Assembly: GCF_000255295.1 (NCBI RefSeq)
Contig: NC_017030.1
Span: 7,972,328-8,036,327, forward strand
Direction of reading: 5' to 3'
DNA: 64,000 nucleotides
Origin: Corallococcus coralloides DSM 2259
GTDB taxonomy: Bacteria; Myxococcota; Myxococcia; Myxococcales; Myxococcaceae
The notes beneath the pieces were generated by a model. That model made no database searches. It saw only the letters and a list, made by a program, of their open reading frames with translations, and had not been told where the DNA came from. Below are positions 21,305 through 29,471 of the stretch, piece by piece. How positions within the stretch are numbered: the first letter of the stretch is position 1; each line of letters opens with the position of its first letter. A program made the translations under genes and the position numbers.

Positions 21305-24300
21305 TCAGCCGAACTCCACGACCTTCTGCCCGAAGAGGCGGTCCACCGCGAGGAGCAAATCGTCGTTCACCTGCACCTTGAGGGTGGTGCCGGAGATGTG
21401 CGCCTCCGCCTCCCCGGGGAACAGCACGCTCACCGCCACTGGCGTCGCGCCCGCGTACTTCTTCGCCAGTTCGTTGAGCTTCGCCAGCCGCTCCTCCGTG
21501 ACGACGTCCGCGGGCAGCCGCAGCTCCAGGCGCTTGGTGCGCTTCTCACGCACGGCCTTGAGGCTCTGGATGTCCTCGACGATGAGCTCCGCGGTGGGCG
21601 TGTTCTCGTCGCGCTGGGAGATCTGCACGGTGCCGGTGACGAGGATGGGGTCGTCCGACTTGAGCAGGTGCTCCCAGTGCTCGTAGCCCGGCTTGGGGCC
21701 CTGCTTGGACCACTTGCCGTCCTTGCCCATCACGTTGCGCGTGCCGTCCTTGCCCGGGAAGCACACCAGCTCCGTGGAGCCGGACAGGTCTTCAATCGTG
21801 ACCCACGCCATGCGCTTGCCCGTCTTCGTGGGGCGCTCGCGCAGCACGGTGATGATGCCCGCCACGGTGAGCTTCTCGTCGCGGCGCGCGCGCTGCACGG
21901 CGGTGATGGGCCGCGCGTAGCGCTTGAGCTCCTTCTCGTACTGGTACAGCGGGTGGCCGGACACGTAGAAGCCGATGGCCTCCTTCTCGAAGGCCAGGCG
22001 CTCCTTCTCCGGCCACTCCTCCACCGCCGCGTAGTCGTCCTTGAGGCCGGTGCCGGAGGACGCGGGGCCCGCGAGCATGCCGAACAGCGAGCTCTGACCG
22101 GCGGCCTTGTCCTTCTGGCTGGACGAGCCGCGGTTCATCGCGCGTTCAATCGTCTCGAAGAGCTGCGCGCGGGGGCGCTTCTCGAAGTCGAAGGCGCCGG
22201 CCTTGACCAGCGCTTCCAGCACCTTGCGGTTGACGCGGCGGCCGTCCACGCGCTCGCAGAAGTCGAAGAGGCTCTTGAAGGGGCCTTCCTTGCGCGCCTC
22301 CAGGATGGACTCGATGGCGCCCTCGCCCACGCCCTTGATGGCGCCCAGACCGAAGCGGATCTTCCCCTCCACCGCGCCGAAGGCCATGTCGGACTGGTTC
22401 ACGTCCGGCGGCAGCACCTGCGTGCCCGACTCGCGGGCCTCGCCAATGTGCTTCACCACCTTGTCGGTGTTGTCCTTCTCGCTGGTGAGAAGGGCGGCCA
22501 TGAATTCGCACGGGTAGTGGGCCTTGAGCCACGCCGTGTGGATGGTGACCAGGCCGTACGCCGCGGAGTGGCTCTTGTTGAAGCCGTACTCGGCGAACTT
22601 CTCCATCAGGTCGAAGATTTCGCCCGCGACCTTCAGGTCCACGTTGTTGGTCTTGCAGCCCTCCAGGAAGCCGGCGCGCTCGGCCTGCATGACCTCCGCC
22701 TTCTTCTTGCCCATGGCGCGGCGAAGAAGGTCGGCGCGGCCCAGGGTGTAGCCTCCCAGCACCTGGGAGATCTGCATCACCTGTTCCTGGTAGACGATGA
22801 CGCCGTAGGTGTCCTTGAGCACCGGCTCCAGCTTCGGGTGCGGGTAGGCCACCTTCTCCCGGCCGTGCTTGCGGTTGATGAAGACGTCCACCATGCCGGA
22901 GTCCAGCGGACCCGGGCGGTAGAGCGCGCCGGCGGCGATGACGTCTTCGAAGCAGGTCGGCTTGAGCTTCATCACCATTTCGGTGAAGCCGCTGGACTCC
23001 ATCTGGAAGACGCCGGCGGTGTCGCCCTCCGCCATCAGCTTCCACATCTTCTCGTCATCCAGCGGGATTTCGTGCCGCTTGATGTCCTTGCCGTGGTTGC
23101 GGTTCACCAGGTCCAGCGCGTGCTGGATGACCGTGAGCGTCTTCAGGCCGAGGAAGTCGAACTTCACCAGACCCGCGGCCTCCACCTCGTCCTTGGCGAA
23201 CTGGGTGATGAGGATCTTTTCGCCGGGCGGCTGGTAGACGGGCACGAACTCCCAGAGCGGCTTGTCCGCGATGACCACGCCCGCGGCGTGCATGCCGGGC
23301 TGGCGGTGCAGGCCCTCCAGCGCGAGCGCGATTTCGAGCACGTCCTTGGTGGTGACGGGGTTGCCCTCCACCTCACCGATGTTCTGGGGCTTTTCGATCA
23401 TCTCCTTGAGGCGAGGCTCCATCTCGATGGCCTCCTTCAAGGTGATGTTGAGGACTTCGGGCACCAGCTTGGCGATGCGGTCGCCTTCGCTGAAGGGCAG
23501 GCCGAAGACGCGGCACACGTCGCGCAGCACGCTCTTGGCCTTGAGCGAGCCGAACGTGATGATCTGCCCCACGTTCATCTCGCCGTACTTGCGGCCCACG
23601 TACTTGATGACCTCGTCGCGCCGGTCCTGGCAGAAGTCGATATCGAAGTCCGGCATCGACACGCGCTCCGGGTTGAGGAAGCGCTCGAAGAGGAGGTTGT
23701 ACGGGATGGGGTCCAGGTCGGTGATGCGCAGCGCGTAGGCGACGAGCGAACCGGCGCCGGAGCCACGGCCCGGGCCCACCGGGATGTTGTGGTCCTTGGC
23801 CCAGTTGATGAAGTCCTGGACGATGAGGAAGTAGCCGCTGAAGCCCATGCGCTGGATGACGCCCAGCTCCAGCGTGAGGCGCGCCTGGTACTGCTCGCGG
23901 TCGATGGGGTACTGGCCTTCCAGTTCCTTGAAGCGCTGGCGCAGGCCCTCGTAGGCCAGCTCCGACATGAAGGTGTCCGGGGTGTGGCCATCCGGCACCT
24001 TGAACGTGGGGAGCATGGGCTTGCCCAGCTTCAGCTCCACGTTGCACATCTCCGCGATGCGCATGCTGTTGTGCACGGCCTCCGGCGAGTCGGAGAAGAA
24101 GCCGAGCATCTCCTCCGGGCTCGTGACGTAGAGCTTGTCGGTGGAGTGGCGCAGGCGCTTGTTGTCCGCCAGCGTCTTGCCGCTGGCGATGCACATGAGC
24201 AGCTCGTGCGCCTTGGCGTCCTCGCGCTTGATGTAGTGCGCGTCCGCGGTGGCGACGAGCGGGATGTCCAGGTCACGAGACAGCTGCTTCAAGTTCTCGT

Positions 24301-24850
24301 TGGCCTTGTCCTGCTCGACCATGCCGTTGGACTGGACCTCCAGGTAGAAGCTGTCGGGCTCGAAGATGCCCTTGTATTCGGCGGCCACGCGGCGGGCGTG
24401 GTCCATGTCACCGCGGAAGCACGCGCTCGTGACTTCACCGCCCAGGCACGCGGTGAGGCCGACCAGGCCCTTGCTGTGCTCCGCGAGCACCTGCTTGTCG
24501 ATGCGCGGGTGGTAGTAGAACCCGTTCATGTACGCGGTGGAGGACAGGTAGCGCAGGTTCGCGTAGCCCTCCGCGTTCTTGGCCAGGAGGATGAGGTGGT
24601 GGGCCACCTTCTCCGAACGGTCCTCGCGCCCCTTGGGGCCGGCGACGTAGGCCTCCAGGCCGAGGATGGGCTTGATGCCGGCGTCCTTGGCCTTCTTGTA
24701 GAAGTCGATGGTGCCGAACATGTTGCCGTGGTCCGTCACGGCCACGCTCGACATGCCCTTCTCCTTCACCGTCTTGATGAGGTCCTTCATCCGGATGGCC
24801 CCATCCAGCAGCGAATAGAGGGTGTGGAGGTGAAGGTGGGTAAAGGACAT
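21305..24850 (-). CDS. dnaE: DNA polymerase III subunit alpha
   Basis: A 1181-residue DnaE1-type replicative polymerase. The PHP domain opens MSFTHLHLHTLYSLLDG, with TDHGNMFG after it. The palm carries PDFDIDF at residues 400-406, placing the catalytic pair at D401 and D403, the same numbering as Escherichia coli. RPGPLDSGMVDVF and VYQEQVMQIS follow in the fingers region, then a tandem HhH region and an OB-fold near the C-terminus (TVAGIITVLRERPTK). The frame is open 65 codons further upstream, but that extension is unlike DnaE; the ATG at 24850 has a GGGAG upstream and the family N-terminus. It catalyses leading- and lagging-strand synthesis. The SDR gene follows immediately. Confidence 0.97.
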   Translation of the reverse strand: MSFTHLHLHTLYSLLDGAIRMKDLIKTVKEKGMSSVAVTDHGNMFGTIDFYKKAKDAGIKPILGLEAYVAGPKGREDRSEKVAHHLILLAKNAEGYANLRYLSSTAYMNGFYYHPRIDKQVLAEHSKGLVGLTACLGGEVTSACFRGDMDHARRVAAEYKGIFEPDSFYLEVQSNGMVEQDKANENLKQLSRDLDIPLVATADAHYIKREDAKAHELLMCIASGKTLADNKRLRHSTDKLYVTSPEEMLGFFSDSPEAVHNSMRIAEMCNVELKLGKPMLPTFKVPDGHTPDTFMSELAYEGLRQRFKELEGQYPIDREQYQARLTLELGVIQRMGFSGYFLIVQDFINWAKDHNIPVGPGRGSGAGSLVAYALRITDLDPIPYNLLFERFLNPERVSMPDFDIDFCQDRRDEVIKYVGRKYGEMNVGQIITFGSLKAKSVLRDVCRVFGLPFSEGDRIAKLVPEVLNITLKEAIEMEPRLKEMIEKPQNIGEVEGNPVTTKDVLEIALALEGLHRQPGMHAAGVVIADKPLWEFVPVYQPPGEKILITQFAKDEVEAAGLVKFDFLGLKTLTVIQHALDLVNRNHGKDIKRHEIPLDDEKMWKLMAEGDTAGVFQMESSGFTEMVMKLKPTCFEDVIAAGALYRPGPLDSGMVDVFINRKHGREKVAYPHPKLEPVLKDTYGVIVYQEQVMQISQVLGGYTLGRADLLRRAMGKKKAEVMQAERAGFLEGCKTNNVDLKVAGEIFDLMEKFAEYGFNKSHSAAYGLVTIHTAWLKAHYPCEFMAALLTSEKDNTDKVVKHIGEARESGTQVLPPDVNQSDMAFGAVEGKIRFGLGAIKGVGEGAIESILEARKEGPFKSLFDFCERVDGRRVNRKVLEALVKAGAFDFEKRPRAQLFETIERAMNRGSSSQKDKAAGQSSLFGMLAGPASSGTGLKDDYAAVEEWPEKERLAFEKEAIGFYVSGHPLYQYEKELKRYARPITAVQRARRDEKLTVAGIITVLRERPTKTGKRMAWVTIEDLSGSTELVCFPGKDGTRNVMGKDGKWSKQGPKPGYEHWEHLLKSDDPILVTGTVQISQRDENTPTAELIVEDIQSLKAVREKRTKRLELRLPADVVTEERLAKLNELAKKYAGATPVAVSVLFPGEAEAHISGTTLKVQVNDDLLLAVDRLFGQKVVEFG

Positions 24851-25085
24851 GGGCGTTCCGGCTCCCGGTGAAGAAAGAGGCGCCTGAACACTAGAGCCCG
24901 CAACCCCTGCTCGCCAGTCCAGTGACGGGGCCGGAAGAAAGAAGCGGAACGGGCGCGTGCGGGGCCCGGAAAACCGGCCTGGGAGACACCCGGAGCGGAA
25001 TTCCGGCCCCCCGTCCGTCCGGGCGTGGGCACTCCCTCCGGGCATGGGGTGGCCGCCGTGGGATTCGTGACCACGCTGCCCCAGG

Positions 25086-27188
25086 ATGCCCGCCTTCGCC
25101 CGTACACCGCCGACGCTCGCTCGCGCCCTCCTGCTGGGCTGCCGGGCAGGCCTGCTCGTCTTCCTGACGCTCTACACGCTCTGTGCCCTGTTGAACATGC
25201 AACTGGGTTACCAGGGGAACGAGAGCAGCGTCGTCACGGAGTACGTCTGGAACGCGTGGCGGAGCGTGGTGCTGTGGCAGGTGGCACGGCTCATCGGCGC
25301 GTACTGCGTGGTGGGGATGGTGCTGGGGGCGCTGCTGGGAGCCGGGCTGTGGGCGGCGGAGCGGAGCCGGCGCGCGGTGTTCTGGCTGAGCGGCCTGGGG
25401 TGCCTGGTGGTGGAGGGCTTCCTGGTCGCGGGGGACATGGCGCGGCATCCGCACCTGTACGCGGCGACGCTGTATGAGCGCTCGGAGCTGACGGCGGCGG
25501 TGCTGCGGGGGTTGAGCGGCACGCAGCCGTCGGGCTGGGTCATGGCGGCGCTGGTGCTGCCGGTGTTGAGCGTGCTGGCGGTGGTGGGGCGGTGGCTGGC
25601 GGAGTCACCCCGCTGGCGCGGCGTGCTGGGCGGCGTGACGGCCGCGGCGGCGGTGGCGGGCTTCACGGGGTTGGGGCTGTCGCGGGCGGAGCAGGGGCCG
25701 GAGTCCACCGGACGTGCGCGGCCGAACCTGCTCATCCTGGCGTCGGACGGACTGCGGCCGGACCACCTGTCGGGCTACGGCTATTCGCGGTCCACGTCGC
25801 CGAACATCGACCGGTTGATGGAGGAGGGCACGCGCTTCAACGACACGGTGGTGCAGGTGCCGCGCACAGCGCCTTCGTGGACGACGCTGCTCACGTCGCG
25901 GTACGCGGGCGAGCACCCGGTGGTGCACACGCTGGTGGGACGCGAAGCGCGTGAGACGAAGCTCACCACGCTGGCGACAGCGCTGGAGGCGCAGGGGTAC
26001 CGCACGGCGGTGGTGGCGGACTACGCGGGGGACCACTTCTCGCGGTTCCCGTACGGGTTCCAGACGGTGTCCGCGCCGGACTTCCGCTTTCCGGACCTGG
26101 TGCGGCAGCGGATGTTGATCACCCACGTGGCGCTGCTGCCATGGACGGCGCTGGCGCCGGGGCTGTTCAAGGAACGGGGCGAGTTCCCGGAGCTGACGGA
26201 CCCTGCCCCGCTGCGCACGCGGGTGCGGCATGTGCTGGACGGGCTGCCGGAGGACGCGCCGTTCGCGCTGGTGGTGTTCGCGTCGTCCACGCACTTCCCA
26301 TACGCCGCGCCGTGGCCGTTGGAGGGCAAGTACGTGGAGCGGGGATATCGCGGGCCGTGGCGGTTCGGGGCGACGCCCCGGATGGAGGTGGATCCGGATG
26401 CGCCCGCGACCACGCCAGAGGATGTCGCGGCGCTGGGGGCGAACTACGACGCGGGGGTGCGCACGTTTGATGGGCTCGTGGGGAACGTGCGCGCGGACCT
26501 GGAGCGGCGGGGACGGTGGGACGACACGCTGGTGGTGCTGCTGTCGGACCATGGCGAGCACCTGGAGGATGAAGGGTTGGGCCAGGGCCACGGCGACCAT
26601 TTGTGGGGCAGCGCGGGGCTGCGCATCCCGTTCGTGGTGCGGCTGCCCGGGCAGGTGGCCTCGGGGCGGCAGGTGACGCAGCGGGCGCGCTCGCTGGACG
26701 TGGCGCCGACGGTGCTGGATTTGCTGGACGTGCCCGCGCCGGAGTCATTCCGGGGACGCTCGTTGGCACCGCTCGCGAGGCCCGGGCCGGAGCCCAAGGC
26801 GCTACCGGATGTGCCCGCGCTGATTGAGACGGATGTGTGGTTCAGCGACCGGGATGGGCAGGCGTACCAGACCGTGCGCATGCCGTATCCGTGGCTCTAT
26901 GAGATCGCGATGGTGGAGGGCGACACGGGGGAGATTGCGCTGAAGCCGGAGTGGGAGGGGCCGGTGCGCAGGGCGCGGCACCGGGGGCTCTATCTGGGCC
27001 GGTGGAAGTTGCTGGAGCTGCCCACGCCGGATGGGGTGCGTGTGCAGCTCTTTGACACGGTGTCGGATCCGTCGGAGTTGCGTGATGTGTCAGGGGACAA
27101 TCCGAACATCGTGGCCACGTTGAGGGCGAAGCTCGCGGCGGAGCTGCCGGATGCGACGGGCGAGGCTCGCGGTGCCTTGGGCCCCTGA
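25086..27188 (+). CDS. Membrane-anchored sulfatase-fold (alkaline phosphatase superfamily) hydrolase/transferase
   Basis: A 700-residue protein with about five N-terminal transmembrane segments (residues 10-205), then a large periplasmic sulfatase-type domain starting RPNLLILASDGLRPDHL. The metal-binding Asp residues of that strand and the later SDHGEHLEDEG-type His/Asp cluster are present. The nucleophile position reads RTAPSW, with T261, instead of the Cys/Ser-x-Pro-Ser-Arg of formylglycine sulfatases. A Thr nucleophile with N-terminal membrane helices is the layout of phosphoethanolamine/phosphoglycerol transferases such as EptA and LtaS. It may therefore modify an envelope lipid or polysaccharide, though the substrate is unknown. 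It converges with the CPBP protease gene (5 bp apart). Confidence 0.75.
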   Translation: MPAFARTPPTLARALLLGCRAGLLVFLTLYTLCALLNMQLGYQGNESSVVTEYVWNAWRSVVLWQVARLIGAYCVVGMVLGALLGAGLWAAERSRRAVFWLSGLGCLVVEGFLVAGDMARHPHLYAATLYERSELTAAVLRGLSGTQPSGWVMAALVLPVLSVLAVVGRWLAESPRWRGVLGGVTAAAAVAGFTGLGLSRAEQGPESTGRARPNLLILASDGLRPDHLSGYGYSRSTSPNIDRLMEEGTRFNDTVVQVPRTAPSWTTLLTSRYAGEHPVVHTLVGREARETKLTTLATALEAQGYRTAVVADYAGDHFSRFPYGFQTVSAPDFRFPDLVRQRMLITHVALLPWTALAPGLFKERGEFPELTDPAPLRTRVRHVLDGLPEDAPFALVVFASSTHFPYAAPWPLEGKYVERGYRGPWRFGATPRMEVDPDAPATTPEDVAALGANYDAGVRTFDGLVGNVRADLERRGRWDDTLVVLLSDHGEHLEDEGLGQGHGDHLWGSAGLRIPFVVRLPGQVASGRQVTQRARSLDVAPTVLDLLDVPAPESFRGRSLAPLARPGPEPKALPDVPALIETDVWFSDRDGQAYQTVRMPYPWLYEIAMVEGDTGEIALKPEWEGPVRRARHRGLYLGRWKLLELPTPDGVRVQLFDTVSDPSELRDVSGDNPNIVATLRAKLAAELPDATGEARGALGP

Positions 27189-27193
27189 GGGTT

Positions 27194-28111
27194 TCAGGTC
27201 CCGGCGAGCACAGGCTCTGGCGACCGGGCATCCACCCGCCGCAGCGCCATCACCACTCCCACGAACGCCAGCGTGCACACCGCCGCCAACGTCACGTGGA
27301 CGGAGGCGGGTAGCTCCGTGGTGGACGGCGCATGACGAGACAGCAGGAACGAAGTCAGGTTGTTGAAGACGTGGACGAAGATGGGCAGCCGCAGGCTTCC
27401 CGTGCGCTCCGCGAGCCAGCCCAGGAACAAGCCCATCATCAAGGCCATGGGGCTGTGGATGGGGTCGAAGTGCAGGATGCCAAAGAGCGTGGCTGCTCCC
27501 GCGATGCCGGCCGTGCGCCCCCAGCGCTCCACGAGCCGCGTCTGCACATAGCCTCGGAAGAAGAGCTCCTCCGCGGTGCCCGCAATCAGCGCGCCGAAGA
27601 ACAGCAACGCCGCGAAGGTCGCGGACGAGCCCTGGCTCGCGGCCTGTAGCCCCTTCAGCGACGCCGCGTAATTCCAGATGCCCGCGAGCACCGACAGGCT
27701 CTCCATCGCCTGCCCCATCGTGAAGCAGCCCACCAGCGCGGCCACCCAGGCCCAAGCAGGCAACGGCATTCCCGCGCCCAGGCGCAGGCGCTGCCTCAAC
27801 GGCGTGGGGGACAAGAACCCGCCCATGAGCGCAGCGACCAACCCCAAGCAACTGGACGTCATCACGGCCGCGACCATCAGCCAGGGCATCGCCTTGAGTT
27901 TCTCCGTCAGGGCCTGGATGGCTCCAGTGTCCTGCGGGCTGACTCCCAAGCGGAGCATCTCCATCGCCATCGCGATGCTGGCGGAAATGACGCCCCCGAC
28001 GACGATTGCGGTCACCAGGAGCGCGAACGCAACCAGGACCGTCCACACGCGTGGCGGCGACGTGGGGACCGACGAAGAGGTGGCGGAGGACAGGTCGGCA
28101 GGTGAATCCAT
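27194..28111 (-). CDS. CPBP family intramembrane glutamic endopeptidase
   Basis: A 305-residue polytopic membrane protein with the CPBP/Abi signature: an EE-x3-R motif in GTAEELFFRGYVQ and, some 40 residues later, FGILHFDPIHSP carrying the conserved His, followed by FVHVFNN. This matches the glutamic intramembrane protease family (Rce1-like), members of which cleave membrane proteins or prenylated substrates and sometimes serve in immunity to bacteriocins. About eight hydrophobic segments are visible. The N-terminus has a Ser/Pro-rich cytoplasmic start before the first segment. Substrate unknown. It converges with the sulfatase-fold gene and is otherwise alone. Confidence 0.88.
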   Translation of the reverse strand: MDSPADLSSATSSSVPTSPPRVWTVLVAFALLVTAIVVGGVISASIAMAMEMLRLGVSPQDTGAIQALTEKLKAMPWLMVAAVMTSSCLGLVAALMGGFLSPTPLRQRLRLGAGMPLPAWAWVAALVGCFTMGQAMESLSVLAGIWNYAASLKGLQAASQGSSATFAALLFFGALIAGTAEELFFRGYVQTRLVERWGRTAGIAGAATLFGILHFDPIHSPMALMMGLFLGWLAERTGSLRLPIFVHVFNNLTSFLLSRHAPSTTELPASVHVTLAAVCTLAFVGVVMALRRVDARSPEPVLAGT

Positions 28112-28491
28112 GGCGGCCGATGCTACCGCCCCGGTTCGAGCGAGAGGAGAAGGCCCTCATCACCAAGGAGTTCAAGCCATCGAGGGAGCTGGGCTTGATC
28201 CGCTCCAGCCACCAAACCGAGGCCTGGGCAGGCGTGTCCCCCAAGGCGGCTCAAGCAGCCGGTCCACCGGCCGGGAGCATCGCTCGGGCGGCCCCGTCAG
28301 CAGCCCTCCTCGGCCCCTCTACACCCTCCCTCCTCCTCTACACGTGGCGGGCGGGCATGGACAGGGTCCGACTACCGAGGCGAAATGGTTTTCGCCAGAT
28401 CAATTCCCCGGCGTCGCCAGCCTGGCGTGGGCGTCTGGGGCGGCGCGACTGCTTGTTGATGGCATGCGAAGGTCGTCCCTGAGCGCGACCT
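28112..28491. other. 380-bp intergenic region between the CPBP and PP2C-like genes
   Basis: No convincing gene is seen. It holds the divergent control regions of both neighbours. It contains a small perfect palindrome CCGGT-cc-ACCGG and an AT-richer 7-bp hairpin at 28379-28396. A frame on the minus strand stays open through it but has no family-like composition. Confidence 0.5.
28379..28396. other. Short hairpin GGCGAAA-tggt-TTTCGCC upstream of the PP2C-like gene
   Basis: A 7-bp perfect inverted repeat with a 4-base loop, 96 bp before the start at 28492. It could be an operator or a weak attenuator; nothing decides between these. Confidence 0.35.
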
Positions 28492-29130
28492 ATGAGCGAC
28501 TTCGAGACGGTGTGGCATGTGCAACCGGCGGGCAGAACGGGTGCGGACCGAGTGCTGGTTCTGAGGCGAGGGGACGCGACGGTGCTCGTGGTGGCGGATG
28601 GGGCCGGGAACTCACGACGTGGCGCCGAGGCCGCGGAGGCCGTCCTGCGTGGCGTCCAGGACGCCGTGGCGGCCGGGGCCGACGTGGAACGCGGAGAGAC
28701 CTGGCGCGAGGTACTGGTGCGGTACGACGCGGCGCAGGTGACATCGGGACAAGGAGGGGAAACCACCGCCGTGGTCGCCTGTGTCACCCCCCGGCGCGTG
28801 GTGGGGGCCAGCGTGGGGGATTCGGAGTTGTGGCTGTTCCAGGGCGGCGAAGCGACCGCGCTGACGGAGCAGCAACACCGCAAGCCCCTGCTCGGCAGCG
28901 GGCAGGCGCGGCCCGTCACCTTCGAACTCGCGTGGCGAGGCGGCGTTCTCCTCGGCGCGTCAGATGGATTGTTCAAGTACGTCGACGTCCGTCGCATCCA
29001 GGAGCACGTGAGCCTCGCCGATGCAAACGCCGCGGTGCTCGCACTGGCCGCTCTGCCTCGACTTGCGAGCGGCGCGCTCCCGGATGACGTGGGGCTCGTC
29101 CTGTGCCGCCCGAGCGTTCCACGCCCCTGA
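28492..29130 (+). CDS. PP2C-like serine/threonine protein phosphatase (compact)
   Basis: A 212-residue protein with the ordered motifs of PPM/PP2C phosphatases: VVADGAGN (metal-binding Asp), GGETTAVVACV, VGASVGDSELWL, LLGASDGLFKY and a C-terminal PDDVGLVLC. The spacing is compressed against the roughly 240-residue norm, and no kinase, regulator or sensor domain is attached. It is probably a soluble phosphatase opposing a Ser/Thr kinase, which myxobacteria have in number; no kinase partner is adjacent. No strong ribosome binding site precedes the ATG. It may be transcribed with the following lipoprotein gene but is separated by 341 bp. Confidence 0.8.
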   Translation: MSDFETVWHVQPAGRTGADRVLVLRRGDATVLVVADGAGNSRRGAEAAEAVLRGVQDAVAAGADVERGETWREVLVRYDAAQVTSGQGGETTAVVACVTPRRVVGASVGDSELWLFQGGEATALTEQQHRKPLLGSGQARPVTFELAWRGGVLLGASDGLFKYVDVRRIQEHVSLADANAAVLALAALPRLASGALPDDVGLVLCRPSVPRP

Positions 29131-29471
29131 CTCCGTCCTGGCCCACCAGCGAGCACCCCTTCCAGGCCCGGAAGCTCGAGGCGCCCGTGGACCCGCAAGC
29201 CGTCCGCGTACATCGCCATGGCGCACGCATGAGGATTCCCTCGCGCGCAGCGGCCAGACCGGAAGCGGATGCAGGCCGCCCAGGCGGGCCCTGGCACGCC
29301 GTGGATTTCTCACGGAGGCCATGGCCGGACTCACCTGCCGACAAGCGCGTTTGCCTTCACAGCTCCGTTTGAAAATCGGGCTCGAAGCGCGCCCGGAGAT
29401 GTCAGACCGACCCGGTATGAATCTCCCTGCGCGACGCCATTCAGGGCGTCGCCGAAAGGGCTGCCTTCACA
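29131..29471. other. 341-bp intergenic region upstream of the 503-residue lipoprotein gene
   Basis: No gene is evident; frames here lack the coding bias of neighbouring genes. The only notable structure is the hairpin just before the lipoprotein start (29431-29452). It is likely promoter plus leader. Confidence 0.5.
29431..29452 (+). promoter_or_regulatory. Leader hairpin upstream of the 503-residue lipoprotein gene
   Basis: A perfect 8-bp stem gcgacgcc/ggcgtcgc with a 6-base loop (attcag), ending 19 bp before the ATG at 29472. It would lie in the untranslated leader next to the ribosome binding site and could control translation. Confidence 0.4.

Noticed and set aside
18246..21686. Very long open frame on the plus strand opposite the giant lipoprotein, SDR and dnaE genes
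   Set aside because: Arg/His/Gly-rich shadow of minus-strand genes, caused by the high GC3 codon bias; no domains or signal.
21398..24871. Long plus-strand frame opposite dnaE
   Set aside because: Antisense shadow; dnaE has all catalytic motifs on the minus strand.
28130..28160. GGTTCGAG resembling a tRNA T-loop
   Set aside because: Flanking bases do not form a T-stem and no acceptor or anticodon arms fit.
28112..28491. Possible gene or transposase remnant in the gap before the PP2C-like gene
   Set aside because: Frames have no recognisable family sequence and weak coding bias.
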